From positions 53,409-117,408 of the forward strand of contig NZ_JAFFPS010000063.1 of NCBI RefSeq assembly GCF_016919165.1: 64,000 nucleotides of DNA. The letters run 5' to 3'. How positions within the stretch are numbered: the stretch's first letter is position 1; every line of letters begins with the position of its first letter. Made by a program: the position numbers and the translations under genes. Origin of the DNA: Leptospira chreensis. Its GTDB lineage: Bacteria; Spirochaetota; Leptospiria; Leptospirales; Leptospiraceae. This document shows positions 40,321 to 51,028 of this stretch, in pieces. The notes under the pieces were generated by a model. That model was not told where the DNA came from. It did no database searches and saw only the letters and a program-made list of their open reading frames with translations.

Positions 40321-41310
40321 TTGTTTTCGTTGTTTCGAAAACTAGGAATAGTATTTCTATGTTTGGGTCTTTCTCATTGTTATCTAGTTTCTAGTAGTTT
40401 TGGAACTAAGAAAAATGTTTGTGACTTCCCCAAATCAAATGGGAACACAAAAATTTCGGGAATGGTTTGGGTTCCTTCTGGCAAATTCAAAAAAGGGGAC
40501 AATGTTTATCCAGAAGAATCACCCATCTACACTACATCGGTTTCTGGTTTTTGGATGGATGAAACAGAAACCACAAATGATGAATTTTCTAAGTTTGTTT
40601 TTGAGACGGGATACATCACAGAAGCGGAATCCAAACAGAGTTCTGGTTTCGGTGGAGAGTTAGGTAATCCAATCTATGAACCAGGTGCTGTGGTATTTCA
40701 AAAACCTTCCACCCAAGTTCCTAAAGACTCTCCTCTCGCTTGGTGGCAGTATATTCCTGGAACCAATTGGCGTCATCCAGAAGGGCCTGAATCGACCATT
40801 GAGGAGAAGGGATCTTATCCCGTGGTTGCTATCACTTACAAAGATGCTTTCTTGTATGCTAAGTGGAAAGGCAGGTCCCTACCTACAGAAGTGGAATGGG
40901 AATGGGCGGCTCGTGGTGGGTCAGAAGAATCTCAAACAGAGAACCAACCATTAAAAGAAGCCAATACATGGCAGGGTGAATTTCCTTTCGTCGATGAAGG
41001 ACAAGACGGATTTTCTGGGATTTCGCCTGTTGGGTGTTTTGCGAAAAATGGATTTGGTCTTTATGATATGATTGGAAATGTTTGGGAATATACAGCTGAT
41101 CCTTGGAAAGTAACTCAAACATTGGATCAATCAACATACCATACCATTAAAGGTGGATCTTATCTCTGTTCACCAAACTACTGCAAACGCTATAGAGCTG
41201 CCGCCAAACAACCACAAGAAGACCACTTGGCCACGGGTCATATCGGTTTTAGAACTATATTACGAACGAGTTTCGATACATTCAAAAAAAATACTAAGGA
41301 AAAACTATGA
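40321..41310 (+). CDS. Formylglycine-generating enzyme (SUMF1-type), predicted lipoprotein
   Basis: 329 residues from a TTG start one base after the sulfatase stop. A signal sequence with lipobox GLSHC is followed by the FGE fold: MVWVPSGKFKKGD, SLPTEVEWEWAARGG, GNVWEYTAD and GGSYLCSPNYCKRYR. The last holds both active-site cysteines (Cys283, Cys288, spacing as in human SUMF1). It should oxidise the sulfatase cysteine to formylglycine. Export of this enzyme is unusual. The stop overlaps the next gene by ATGA. Confidence 0.9.
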   Translation: MFSLFRKLGIVFLCLGLSHCYLVSSSFGTKKNVCDFPKSNGNTKISGMVWVPSGKFKKGDNVYPEESPIYTTSVSGFWMDETETTNDEFSKFVFETGYITEAESKQSSGFGGELGNPIYEPGAVVFQKPSTQVPKDSPLAWWQYIPGTNWRHPEGPESTIEEKGSYPVVAITYKDAFLYAKWKGRSLPTEVEWEWAARGGSEESQTENQPLKEANTWQGEFPFVDEGQDGFSGISPVGCFAKNGFGLYDMIGNVWEYTADPWKVTQTLDQSTYHTIKGGSYLCSPNYCKRYRAAAKQPQEDHLATGHIGFRTILRTSFDTFKKNTKEKL

Positions 41311-42353
41311 AGTTAAACCAAATCCATCCACTCCAATACAGCATTCTTTTTAGTTTGTTGTTGACTCTCTCTTGTTCTTGGGATCGTTTTGTTCTCAGCC
41401 GTGTTAACGAAAGTACAACGGTAAAGGTCGAAGCTGCCAAAGAGCTTTTTAACAAAGATAAAATAACCATTGTCCTTACAGGAACTGGTTCCCCACTTCC
41501 TTCGGAAAGCATTCAAAACTCCACAGCAATCTTTGTGAATGGTCAGTTTTTGTTATTTGATAGTGGGGATGGTGTTGCCATGGCGATGGAGAAACTGCAC
41601 CTACCAGTTGCAGAAATCAATGCGGTGTTTATTACGCATTTTCATTCGGATCATTTTGCCGATTTAGGTGAGGTGATTGATCGCAGTTGGTTACTTGGAA
41701 GGCAAAAACCTCTGACTGTATACGGGCCGAGAGGGACTGGTGATCTTGTGAATGGATTTCTAAAGAGTTATCAATTGGAATACTACTACCGCACCAAACA
41801 CCATGGCGAAGCTGTTATGCCGGCACAGTGGAAAGGGGCCAAGGCAAATGAATTTAATCCTAAATCAGATGGTTCTTCCAAAATTATTTATGAGAAGGAT
41901 GGGGTTGTGGTTCATGGTTTTTTTGTGAATCACGAACCTGTGGAGCCGGCAGTTGGTTACCGAGTGGAATACAAAGGAAAATCCATTGTGATTTCAGGTG
42001 ATACCGCTAATTCTGAATTCCTAAAGAAACAGTCCTCTGGTGTAGATTATCTAATTTCTGAAGTGATGAACAAATCTATGATTGCGAAAGTTGAAAAGGC
42101 TTATGAATCCATTGATAATCCACGGCTCAGTAAAATTATGAAAGACATTCAGTTATACCATATTGATGCTACCGAATTAGGAAACTTGGCAGAAGCGGCA
42201 AAAGTAAAAACATTGGTTTTAACCCATATGATTCCATTTGTGAAAGGTTATATTCAAACCAAAGCCATCTATAAAGATCCGATTCAAAAGGTATATCATG
42301 GAGATTTGATCATTGGACATGATGGTAAAAGAATCGAAATTCCTTTACCATAA
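41307..42353 (+). CDS. Lipoprotein metallo-beta-lactamase-fold hydrolase (RNase Z/arylsulfatase-like)
   Basis: 348 residues. Lipobox LTLSC at the N-terminus, then the fold with FITHFHSDHFADLGE as the HxHxDH zinc site, VVISGDTA and LVLTHMIP. It resembles the non-type-I arylsulfatases and tRNase Z-like hydrolases. As an envelope lipoprotein in one operon with a sulfatase and its activator, a sulfate-ester or phosphoester substrate is likely (inference). Confidence 0.82.
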   Translation: MKLNQIHPLQYSILFSLLLTLSCSWDRFVLSRVNESTTVKVEAAKELFNKDKITIVLTGTGSPLPSESIQNSTAIFVNGQFLLFDSGDGVAMAMEKLHLPVAEINAVFITHFHSDHFADLGEVIDRSWLLGRQKPLTVYGPRGTGDLVNGFLKSYQLEYYYRTKHHGEAVMPAQWKGAKANEFNPKSDGSSKIIYEKDGVVVHGFFVNHEPVEPAVGYRVEYKGKSIVISGDTANSEFLKKQSSGVDYLISEVMNKSMIAKVEKAYESIDNPRLSKIMKDIQLYHIDATELGNLAEAAKVKTLVLTHMIPFVKGYIQTKAIYKDPIQKVYHGDLIIGHDGKRIEIPLP

Positions 42354-42409
42354 TTAACATAAACCATTAGGTTTGGTAATTACCCTTTGATTTAGAAATT
42401 GGTTCTACT

Positions 42410-43522
42410 TTAAAACAAATAAGTAAAAGTAGGGCCAATTTCCCAACCATGTAAACTTAAAGGGTTGATTTCTGCTTCCGCATACACTCCACCTGCTGTA
42501 ATTCCAAAATACTTATTAAAAAATACAGTGACTGACCCGCGCACTTCCCAGGCCGCGAGAACAGGGTTTCGTCTTACATCAGTTCGCAAGAATAAAAACT
42601 TATAAGGATTGTATTGTAACCTTAATCCAACGTTTCCAAATTCTTTATTAATGGAGTTGTAGAGCGGTAACGCATAGGCACTACCGAGTCCTTGGTAAGC
42701 CCAGGCATTCCCAATGGCAGTGGGATCTGATGGCAAAAGTAAATTATCTGATCTTTGTGCAATCCCTACAGTGGAGAATACGTTTGCATAGAACCTGGCA
42801 TCACGATATTGAAAGTAAGGTTCTATTTCCCAATTTTTAAAATAAGTGAATTTGAATCCCAATGCAAAGATATTAATTCTCATATTGTCATTCACTTGAA
42901 TTTTCGGAAAGGCAACATAGTGATTCGTTGTGTTTGTATTTTCTAATACATTATCCCACTGATAATTTCCTGTGCGAAGGAATTGACGGACAGAGAAAAC
43001 GGTAGAAAAAACATCTGTAATTTTTTGAGTATAATCCACTCGGATATTACGAACTACATGTTCCGAAGAAGAATCAAAGGAACGTAAAGGAACCGTTCCC
43101 TGGTTTGCCGGTGACATTTTTAAATCAATGGAAGTGTATCCGTAAGCAAACAGCCATTTGTCGTTGGCTAATGTAAATACAGACCCTTGGTTGGTTCCCG
43201 ATCCTTCCGATGGAAAATTGGTAGTTCCCGCATTGGTAAGTCCCGTTCGTTTTCCGATTCCTGGATTGATAGCAAGTCCTGTATTTGGATCCCGATGAGC
43301 AAAAGGGATATTGGGGTTGGTTTGGATTTCTGCCTTACCCGCGCCTGCATAGAAGAGAAATCTCCACCTTTCCTTGTCCGATTTCTCGTCCCCCGAGACA
43401 GCCGGATTTTCCTTAGGTTCGTTTGTCTTGGGTAGGGTCACCCCTTCTTTAGTCGTAGATTGTGCCAAAAGAGGATAAAAGGCGAGAAGGAAGAAGGATA
43501 GGCTCCATAGAATTTGTTTCAT
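42410..43522 (-). CDS. Porin-like beta-barrel outer-membrane protein
   Basis: 370 residues starting MKQILWSLSFFLLAFYPLLAQ, a signal peptide. The mature part alternates aromatic and glycine residues across many strands and ends GPTFTYLF with a C-terminal Phe, as for outer-membrane barrels. Its place between sulfatase genes makes uptake of sulfated substrates a reasonable guess, no more. The open frame starts 27 bases earlier. Confidence 0.72.
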   Translation of the reverse strand: MKQILWSLSFFLLAFYPLLAQSTTKEGVTLPKTNEPKENPAVSGDEKSDKERWRFLFYAGAGKAEIQTNPNIPFAHRDPNTGLAINPGIGKRTGLTNAGTTNFPSEGSGTNQGSVFTLANDKWLFAYGYTSIDLKMSPANQGTVPLRSFDSSSEHVVRNIRVDYTQKITDVFSTVFSVRQFLRTGNYQWDNVLENTNTTNHYVAFPKIQVNDNMRINIFALGFKFTYFKNWEIEPYFQYRDARFYANVFSTVGIAQRSDNLLLPSDPTAIGNAWAYQGLGSAYALPLYNSINKEFGNVGLRLQYNPYKFLFLRTDVRRNPVLAAWEVRGSVTVFFNKYFGITAGGVYAEAEINPLSLHGWEIGPTFTYLF

Positions 43523-43866
43523 TGGGTCTCTCTGTAGTGTTTTGGACACTGTTCTCCAAAGAGGCTGTGGGAATAGGCCTAAATCTGTTATTACAGATGG
43601 ATATCCAATATATTGTATTTTGTGTCTAGTTCCTGATTTAAGATAGGAGGTTTTTTTGGGAAGGACGAGAATCCATTTTATACCAGCTAATCAAAGTTAG
43701 ATTGTTTTGGCTTTTCATCGATCTGGGATGAAATTCTTTCTCAGGTGTGAGCGCTTACGGATTATACAATTCGTACAATCCAGTGGGTTGAATTGAAAAG
43801 TTCCCTTGCTCTCCCCATAAAACTATGTTTCCATCTATCTTATCTTATTTCTGTATTGAATCATCT
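43523..43866. other. Intergenic region, about 340 bases
   Basis: Divergent spacer between the porin-like and alkylsulfatase genes. It contains a direct repeat TACAAT-TCG-TACAAT near 43764. No gene or clear hairpin seen. Confidence 0.5.
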
Positions 43867-45618
43867 ATGAAATTACATCTTAACTTTCTAATTCTATGTA
43901 TTTTTTTATTCCAATTTGGTGATTGCCATTCCACCAAACCAAAACAAGAACCCACAGGTTCCGAGAAAGTTCATCTAGAAAATTTTAACGCTGAGTTCGA
44001 GAAAAAAATTTATGAAGTGGTTCCCGGAGTTTATTCCGCAGTAGGATATGGAATTGCTAATTCGATCTTAATCGTTGGAAAAGATGGTCTGATTATCATT
44101 GATACCTTAGATGAGATACAGGCATCCAAACAAGTATTAGAAGAGTTTAGAAAGATATCCTCTTTGCCCATCAAAGCAATCATTTATACCCATAGTCATC
44201 CCGATCATATTTTTGGTTCTGGGACGTTTGCTGATGGTCAGTCTCCGGACGTTTATGCGCACGAAAGTCTACTACCAGCGGTTCAAAAACTAGCGAGTGA
44301 AACCACTCCCATCATTGGGACAAGGAGTGCTCGTATGTTTGGGAACTATTTAGAAAAAAGTGATTTGGTCAATGTGGGGATTGGACCTTACCAAGGATAC
44401 AATGCCGATACAAAATTGGATTTTGTTCCACCGACAAAAACATTTCGAGATAGTTTGGAAATTGATGTTTCTGGAGTTCGATTGAAGTTAATCCATGCCC
44501 CTGGTGAAACCGATGATCAAATTTATATTTATTATTCAGAAAAAAATGTTTTGTTAGTTGGAGATAATTTTTATAAAGCATTTCCCAATTTATATACAAT
44601 TCGGGGAACATGGTTTCGTAGTTTGAAAAATTGGTATCAGTCCCTTGATATCATTCGGAATTTAAAACCAGACCACCTCATTCCCAGTCATGGAAAACCA
44701 ATCACTGGGAAAACATTTATCTTTGATACTGTGACAGATTATCGAGATGCCGTACAATTCGTACATGACCAGTCCCTCCGTGGGATCAATGCAGGATACC
44801 ACCCGGATGATTTAGTGGAGTTTGTGAAACTTTCCGATCATTTAAAAAAATCTCCTTACCTGCAAGAAGTGTATGGAAAGGTGTCTTGGTCCGTTCGTTC
44901 CGCGTTTACAGGAAATTTGGGTTGGTTTAGTGGTGACTCGGCAGAGTTGCAACCACTGGATCGGAAGGCTTATGCTGATTTGATTGTGGATTTGGCGGGA
45001 GGAAAAGAGAATCTACTGAAATATACAAAAAGTAAGTTACAATCCAAAGAATACCAAGCCGTATTGAGTTTGTCAGGCTACCTCCTTCGGAATGATCCCA
45101 AACTCACTGAAGTAGTTTCCATGCGTATTGAGGCCTTAGAAAAACTGGGCCAATCGGAATCAAATGCTAATGCCAAACATTATTATCTTACGGAAGCTTT
45201 AGAACTTAGGAAGCAGTTTGTTGCAAAAATCAAAGTAAGACCAAGTCCTGCTTTGTTACGTCGTTATCCAGTCAAAGTTATCTTAAGTAGCTTTGTTACC
45301 AATTTGGATCCGGCTTTAAGTATTGATTCTGATGAAAAGGTGGGATTTGTTTTTTCTGATACGAAAGAACAGTACACCATTCATTTGCGAAAAGCTGTGG
45401 CGGAAGTCATTCCCGGTCTACTTGCTGATGCTAATTTGGTTGTCGAACTGGATTCACAGGATTGGAAAGAGATGCTCGTTCGATTGAAAACTCCAGCAAC
45501 GACCATCCTTAAGTTTAAATTTAAAAAAGGAAATCTGATATCCTTTGTTCAATTTTTGAAGAAGTTTTCTCCCAAAGAACCAATTCTCTCATCCCAGATT
45601 CCGGCTACCAATCAATAG
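43867..45618 (+). CDS. Alkyl sulfatase (SdsA1/BDS1-type metallo-beta-lactamase fold), lipoprotein
   Basis: 583 residues from MKLHLNF. Signal sequence with lipobox-like FGDC, then the catalytic fold with [13 protein letters not shown] (THxHxDH) and the [11 protein letters not shown] region, an all-helical dimerisation domain, and a C-terminal SCP2-like sterol-carrier domain (ending VQFLKKFSP). This order is that of secondary and primary alkylsulfatases. It should cleave alkyl sulfates such as surfactants at the envelope. Confidence 0.9.
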   Translation: MKLHLNFLILCIFLFQFGDCHSTKPKQEPTGSEKVHLENFNAEFEKKIYEVVPGVYSAVGYGIANSILIVGKDGLIIIDTLDEIQASKQVLEEFRKISSLPIKAIIYTHSHPDHIFGSGTFADGQSPDVYAHESLLPAVQKLASETTPIIGTRSARMFGNYLEKSDLVNVGIGPYQGYNADTKLDFVPPTKTFRDSLEIDVSGVRLKLIHAPGETDDQIYIYYSEKNVLLVGDNFYKAFPNLYTIRGTWFRSLKNWYQSLDIIRNLKPDHLIPSHGKPITGKTFIFDTVTDYRDAVQFVHDQSLRGINAGYHPDDLVEFVKLSDHLKKSPYLQEVYGKVSWSVRSAFTGNLGWFSGDSAELQPLDRKAYADLIVDLAGGKENLLKYTKSKLQSKEYQAVLSLSGYLLRNDPKLTEVVSMRIEALEKLGQSESNANAKHYYLTEALELRKQFVAKIKVRPSPALLRRYPVKVILSSFVTNLDPALSIDSDEKVGFVFSDTKEQYTIHLRKAVAEVIPGLLADANLVVELDSQDWKEMLVRLKTPATTILKFKFKKGNLISFVQFLKKFSPKEPILSSQIPATNQ

Positions 45619-47125
45619 GGAAATAGTCTTTTAGAAATTTTCCAATCCAGTGTTTCCCTGTATTGACACCGTCAAACAGGGGATCAATGACCCGAGCTGC
45701 CCCGTCCACAATGTCTAGAGGTGGTTGGAAATCATGTAGGTCTTGTTTCCTTTTGGCAAGTTCCACCGGATCTTCATCTGTCACCCAACCAGTATCAACC
45801 GCATTCATAAAGATTCCATCTTTTGCGAAGTCTTCCGCTGAGGTATGCGTCATCATATTGAGTGCCGCTTTTGCCATATTGGTATGTGGGTGGCGGTCTT
45901 CTTTTTTAAACCTATGGAATTTTCCTTCCATGGCAGAAACATTGATGATATGTTTTTTACCCGTATTGTCCCTTCGCATCAGACTAACAAGACGATTACA
46001 AAGTACAAATGGTGCTACTGCATTCACTAATTGGACTTCTAACATTTCAGAAGTATTAATTTCGCCAAGGCGTAACCGCCAACTATTCGTTTTGCGAAGA
46101 TCAACTTGTTGTAAATCAGCATCGAGTTGGCCTTCCGGAAAAACGGCTTCCAGTTCATTTGAATTGTCATGAGAGTAGGGAATTTGAGAGAGTGCCGCAG
46201 AAGAACGAATTCCGACCCCTGGTGTTTTGTGATTCCAACTGACGGCAAGGGCCGTGGCAGTGTCCTTCATTTCTGAATCAGACCGATAAGAATCTAACTC
46301 TTGTTTGCAGTGTTGGTAAAAACTTAGTAACTTTTGTGCCTCTGGTGGTAATTCAGAAATGGTTAGTTTTTCTGCGTCGAGTAGGTGACTATAAAAACCA
46401 GGCGGGCGCCTAACCGTTTGGGCGGCATTATTGATGAGGATGTCCAATCTTTCCAAATGGTTTTCTAAAAATTTAGAGAAGATTTCCACACTGGGTGTAT
46501 GTCTTAGATCCAAACCGAAAATTTGTAAACGATCCTTCCATAAGTGAAAATCGACTTCTTTGGCGAAACGAATTGCGGAATCATTTGGAAATCTTGTCGT
46601 AGCGATGACTCTGGCACCGGCACGTAACAAAAGTAAGGTTGCCTGATAACCAATTTTTAAACGTGATCCTGTAATGACTGCTACAGTTCCCCTGAGATCT
46701 GTGGTTTGGAACCTTTTGGAGTAATTGAGTTCTGCACAATTAGGACACATGGAGTCATAAAAAAAATGTAACTTGGTGAAGGGTGTTTTACAAATATAAC
46801 ATGGTTTAGGGTTTGAAAGTTCTTCTGCTTTGTCCCAGGACCATCCTGCTGTATTGGAGATTTGTAAAGGTGCTTTGAACACAGCTGTTTCTCGTGCTCG
46901 CCTGATTCCTGTTAGAGCAGTTTTCTGTTTTTCTTGGATTTTGAGTGTTTGTTTTTTTTCGACGCGGACAGTGCGGTTTCTTTTGCGAACCTCGTTGCGA
47001 TCGGGGCGAGAAATTTTGCCACAGAGGACCATGAGTTCCAATCGTTTTTCTTCCGAAATGGTTACAAGGTCTTTGGGAGAGTCCAAAAGTGTTTTTAGGT
47101 CCTGTAACAAGGAATCGATGTCCAT
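45605..47125 (-). CDS. Short-chain dehydrogenase with N-terminal zinc-ribbon extension
   Basis: 506 residues. After a basic helical region, a CxxC...CxxC site (Cys109, Cys112, Cys127, Cys130) precedes an SDR domain from about 143, with [26 protein letters not shown] and, as the YxxxK replacement, [11 protein letters not shown]. The usual catalytic Tyr is thus Thr or Asn ([10 protein letters not shown]), so activity is uncertain. The extension is unusual for SDRs. No partner genes. Confidence 0.78.
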   Translation of the reverse strand: MDIDSLLQDLKTLLDSPKDLVTISEEKRLELMVLCGKISRPDRNEVRKRNRTVRVEKKQTLKIQEKQKTALTGIRRARETAVFKAPLQISNTAGWSWDKAEELSNPKPCYICKTPFTKLHFFYDSMCPNCAELNYSKRFQTTDLRGTVAVITGSRLKIGYQATLLLLRAGARVIATTRFPNDSAIRFAKEVDFHLWKDRLQIFGLDLRHTPSVEIFSKFLENHLERLDILINNAAQTVRRPPGFYSHLLDAEKLTISELPPEAQKLLSFYQHCKQELDSYRSDSEMKDTATALAVSWNHKTPGVGIRSSAALSQIPYSHDNSNELEAVFPEGQLDADLQQVDLRKTNSWRLRLGEINTSEMLEVQLVNAVAPFVLCNRLVSLMRRDNTGKKHIINVSAMEGKFHRFKKEDRHPHTNMAKAALNMMTHTSAEDFAKDGIFMNAVDTGWVTDEDPVELAKRKQDLHDFQPPLDIVDGAARVIDPLFDGVNTGKHWIGKFLKDYFPIDW

Positions 47126-47196
47126 AGAACCAGAGTTTTTTCTAGGGAGGGGTAAGCAAGTATCTAATCACAAGTTACGAAATGAAAATAGGTTCC

Positions 47197-48321
47197 TTAT
47201 TTTTTAAGAGCAGAAAGCAAATTGAATTCAACAAGGATACTCCAAGGTCTTTTACTTTGGCCAATACGAACTGGTTTTAGAATCCGCGCGTTACTAGATT
47301 TGTCGATAAAGGTAAAACTTTCTCCTTTCTGGATGGCCTTTTTTGCTTCCTCGGTGAGGATCTCAGCTGTTATACCAAGCGATTCCATATCTGGATGGGA
47401 GGCAAAATTTCCGTTATAAGTGATGAGGGAGGTTTTACCGATTCCAAATATTTTTCTAGGGGAGAGTTCGGATTGTAACTGCTCCAAAGAAAAGTCGGCA
47501 CCAAGGATCCCTGCAAATTTAGAATGTAAAAATAAATTAGTCATGAGGCTTGTCATTTTGACAGTTTTTCCTTCGATTGGATAATCGTAAGGTTCCATCA
47601 TGATGTCTTCCCCTAAATCACGAGGAAGAGTGTACCATTCATCTTCTCCGGCCGTGTCATAACCTTGTAAAGGTTCAATAGAAATCCTTCCCGTATGCCT
47701 GTGGCAGTAAGGGACAAACCTTCCGTTGGCATCGTGGCCTTCCTTAGATTTGTATTCTGGATCCATCTGATCGATCACATTTGGTTCACAACAAATCGCG
47801 TAAGCCAGTTGTTGTTCGTTTTGTATCAAGTATTCTTGTAAGATAAGAAGTAAATGTTCTCGTTTCATTCCAATGTTTGCATGAACCAAACTTTGAATTA
47901 AAAATTTTAAGCCATAGAGAGATGTAGCCATGATGTAGAATTTGGATTCGAGTTCTTTGGCGATATTACTAGTCCAAAGTTCTGCGTTATCTAAAATGGA
48001 TTGTTTTTCCATCTCAAGTACATCTGAATTTGCGGATGAATTTTCTAAATTAATACGAGATAAGATTTCAGATATTTTTTTTGTCGCTTCGGAAGTTTGG
48101 AAAGATAACTTCGTCACTTCATTGGCAACGATTTCAAAACCGCGGCCGTGTTCGCCGGCCCTGGCTGCCTCAATAGAAGCATTTAATGCAAGTAAGTTGG
48201 TTTGTTTTGCTACTTGTTGGATTGATCCAGCCACAGACCCAATTTCTTTTGATCTTTCTCCAAAGGAATCGATAAGATCTTTAAGTTTTCGCATACCTAA
48301 ATTAGAATAATTGTCTTCCAT
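47197..48321 (-). CDS. Soluble chemoreceptor-like protein with C-terminal Cache sensor
   Basis: 374 residues, no membrane span. The N-terminal part is a short methyl-accepting hairpin ([20 protein letters not shown]), and the C-terminal half, from about residue 150, looks like a dCache/PDC sensor ([33 protein letters not shown]). The order is reversed against ordinary receptors, and Cache domains are usually extracytoplasmic. Probably a cytoplasmic receptor for a small ligand; ligand unknown. Confidence 0.78.
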   Translation of the reverse strand: MEDNYSNLGMRKLKDLIDSFGERSKEIGSVAGSIQQVAKQTNLLALNASIEAARAGEHGRGFEIVANEVTKLSFQTSEATKKISEILSRINLENSSANSDVLEMEKQSILDNAELWTSNIAKELESKFYIMATSLYGLKFLIQSLVHANIGMKREHLLLILQEYLIQNEQQLAYAICCEPNVIDQMDPEYKSKEGHDANGRFVPYCHRHTGRISIEPLQGYDTAGEDEWYTLPRDLGEDIMMEPYDYPIEGKTVKMTSLMTNLFLHSKFAGILGADFSLEQLQSELSPRKIFGIGKTSLITYNGNFASHPDMESLGITAEILTEEAKKAIQKGESFTFIDKSSNARILKPVRIGQSKRPWSILVEFNLLSALKK

Positions 48322-48378
48322 GTCCTATCCTCCTTTTGTTCTTATCCATTACTTATAGTATCGGATTTAATAACCCTG

Positions 48379-50232
48379 CTATTGATATCCGGCCTGTTGT
48401 AATCGAAATAGTTTTTCATATTTCCCTTTGTTCAAAAGAAGTTCTTCATGGCTTCCCCATTCTGTTTTTTTTCCCTGTTCGAGTACTAAGATTTGATCTG
48501 CCATTCTTACAGTGGAAAATCGATGGGAAATTAGGATGACAGTTTTGCCTTGAGTGTGTTCTCTAAAATGTTCGAATACTTTCATTTCAGCTTCTGCATC
48601 AATGGCTGAAGTAGGTTCATCTAAGATAAGAATATCGGCACTAGTGCGCATAAATGCGCGAGCAAGGGCCACCTTTTGCCATTGTCCTCCTGAAAGTTCA
48701 CGTCCATCTTGGAACCACTTCCCTAGTCTCGTCGCATATCCTTGTTCCAAATTGGTTACAAAATCATGGGCCATTCCAAGTTTCGCTGCAGGAATCCATT
48801 CTTCTTCTGACTGCACTTTTTGTACATCACCCATCCCAATATTCTCTCCCACTTTGAATTGGTATTGGACAAAGTTCTGAAAGATCACTCCGAACCTTCT
48901 GCGTAAAGTTTCTTCATCCCAATCTTCTAAATGAATTCCATCTAAATAAATTTTACCTGATGTTGGAGAATACAAACGAGTGAGAAGTTTGATGAGAGTT
49001 GTTTTTCCAGATCCATTCTCACCTACAATGGCTAGTTTTTCTTCTGGTTTTAATTCAAAACTAACATTGGAAAGAGAAGGTTGTTTGGCACCAGGATATT
49101 GAAAGGAAACAGAATCAAAAACAATTCCTAATCTTTGGTGATTGCCTTTTTTGTTTCCGTATTGTTTCAGGATATTTAGATCCAAAAACTCCATAAGATT
49201 TTCGATGTATAAATGATCTTCATAGATACCACCAAAAGCAGAAAGGGCATTGGAAAATGTACTTTGACCTTGTCTGAAGATGACAAGATACATTGTCATT
49301 TCCCCTAATGAAATTTTATGTAATAGAGCTAGGCATACAATCCAGATATAGGAACCGTAAAAAGCAAATTGACTGAGTAAACCAAGGAGAAAACTGTATA
49401 TACCTTTTGTTAGGGTGAGTTTTTTGTCTTCGATATAAATCCTTTGAAAGTTGTTTTTATATCTATTTAAGAATTCTTTTCCTAAGTTAAAGAGTAAAAT
49501 TTCTTTTGCATTGTCTTCTCTTGCCATCAAAGTTTCAAGATACACTTGTTCTCTTGTTTCTTTTGCCTTCCATCGGAACAACCGAAAACTATGATTCGAA
49601 AACTTTGTTTCTGCAATGAAAGAAGGAATGGATGCAATGACTAAAATGAATGATGCGAGTGGAGAGAGTTTGATGAGAAGTCCAAAGAAACTGACGATCG
49701 TGATGGAGGACTGGGCAATGGTAAAAAATCTTGTGACCATGGAAAGAGGTTTTGAAGAGGCCTCTGTCCTTGCTTGTGTCATTTTGTCGTAGGTTTCTGA
49801 GTCTTCAAATTGAGTGAGTTCCAAACGAATGGCTTTAGACAAAATCCTTTCATTGACTTCTTGGCCCAATCGAATGCGCAGTAAAGTATAAGCAATGTTG
49901 TACAACTTCTGCGAACCAAAATAGAGGATGGTTAAAATCCCTTCCATATAAACTAATTTTGCCGCATCTGATTGTAATAAATCTATCCATTGGTCAGAGG
50001 TGGATTGATTTTGGAGGATGGAGTCGATGATCAGTTTTCCGATCCATACAAGTAAAGAGGGGAACAAACCGTTGGCGATCGTTAGAATGGAGATAAGCGC
50101 AGTTAAAACAGGGGAACTTTTGTAAGCCAAATCAAAGGCAATTCGTGAAGTTTTGACAATCCTTAGAAAGGTATCGAACATACTAGTTAGATTGTTTTCG
50201 GCATTTGTTTTCGATACCTTTTTTTGATTCAA
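48379..50232 (-). CDS. ABC transporter, fused permease and ATPase (type I exporter)
   Basis: 617 residues. Six membrane spans in the first 330, then an ATPase with Walker A GENGSGKTT, signature LSGGQ and Walker B DILILDEPTS, H-loop ISHRFSTV. It is a half-transporter that should homodimerise. Substrate unknown; lipids, peptides and drugs are all possible. Confidence 0.93.
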   Translation of the reverse strand: MNQKKVSKTNAENNLTSMFDTFLRIVKTSRIAFDLAYKSSPVLTALISILTIANGLFPSLLVWIGKLIIDSILQNQSTSDQWIDLLQSDAAKLVYMEGILTILYFGSQKLYNIAYTLLRIRLGQEVNERILSKAIRLELTQFEDSETYDKMTQARTEASSKPLSMVTRFFTIAQSSITIVSFFGLLIKLSPLASFILVIASIPSFIAETKFSNHSFRLFRWKAKETREQVYLETLMAREDNAKEILLFNLGKEFLNRYKNNFQRIYIEDKKLTLTKGIYSFLLGLLSQFAFYGSYIWIVCLALLHKISLGEMTMYLVIFRQGQSTFSNALSAFGGIYEDHLYIENLMEFLDLNILKQYGNKKGNHQRLGIVFDSVSFQYPGAKQPSLSNVSFELKPEEKLAIVGENGSGKTTLIKLLTRLYSPTSGKIYLDGIHLEDWDEETLRRRFGVIFQNFVQYQFKVGENIGMGDVQKVQSEEEWIPAAKLGMAHDFVTNLEQGYATRLGKWFQDGRELSGGQWQKVALARAFMRTSADILILDEPTSAIDAEAEMKVFEHFREHTQGKTVILISHRFSTVRMADQILVLEQGKKTEWGSHEELLLNKGKYEKLFRLQQAGYQ

Positions 50233-50296
50233 TTCATCATTACTTAAAGAAATTCCTGATTGTCATATTCCTTTTGCACTGTAAGGATGATAAGAT

Positions 50297-51028
50297 ATGT
50301 CAAAAGATCGCCTTGATAAAGTTCTAGGAAATTATGGGCTCGGTTCTCGTTCCGATGTCAAAAAAGAGATCCATCAGGGACTAGTCAAAGTTAACGGTGT
50401 GGTGGTTAAGGATCCTAGTTTTAAAGTTTCTATGAATGATGAAGTGATCTATTATGAAGAGACTCTTGTTCGTAAAGAGTTTTACTACTTTATGATGAAT
50501 AAGGCTCCCGATTGTATCACAGCAACAGAAGACAGTCGTGAGAAAACGGTGATGGACTACTTAAGCGAAAGGCATGCGAATATGGATTTGTTTCCGGTGG
50601 GTCGATTGGATAAAGAAACAGAGGGGTTGTTATTGTTTACCACCGATGGGCCGCTCGGTCATTATTATACATCTCCTAAGCATTTTGTAGAAAAAGAATA
50701 CTATGCTGAAATTTCTGATGATGTGACCAAAGAAGACATCCTTGCTTTTGAAACCGGAATTGTTTTGGATGATGGTTATCAAACTTTACCTGCAAGGCTT
50801 GCGATTCCCGATTCAAACCAACCAAAGATTGTAACGGTTTGGTTGAAAGAAGGTAAGTTTAGACAAATTCGTAGGATGTTTCAAAGTTTAGGTAAGGAAG
50901 TCACTTACCTAAAAAGAGTGAAGATGGGAAACTTAATACTAGACCCGACACTCACACTCGGTAGTTATCGGGAATTGACTGCAGATGAGGAAATCCTCCT
51001 CAAACAAAAAACGCCGATCATTCAATAA
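50297..51028 (+). CDS. RsuA/RluB-family rRNA pseudouridine synthase
   Basis: 243 residues. An N-terminal S4 domain (RLDKVLGNYGLGSRSDVKKEI) is followed by the catalytic domain with GRLDKETEGLLLFT holding the catalytic Asp. The FRQIRRMFQSLGKEV end is typical of RsuA. It probably modifies 16S rRNA. The 3' end overlaps the convergent thioesterase gene. Confidence 0.92.
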   Translation: MSKDRLDKVLGNYGLGSRSDVKKEIHQGLVKVNGVVVKDPSFKVSMNDEVIYYEETLVRKEFYYFMMNKAPDCITATEDSREKTVMDYLSERHANMDLFPVGRLDKETEGLLLFTTDGPLGHYYTSPKHFVEKEYYAEISDDVTKEDILAFETGIVLDDGYQTLPARLAIPDSNQPKIVTVWLKEGKFRQIRRMFQSLGKEVTYLKRVKMGNLILDPTLTLGSYRELTADEEILLKQKTPIIQ

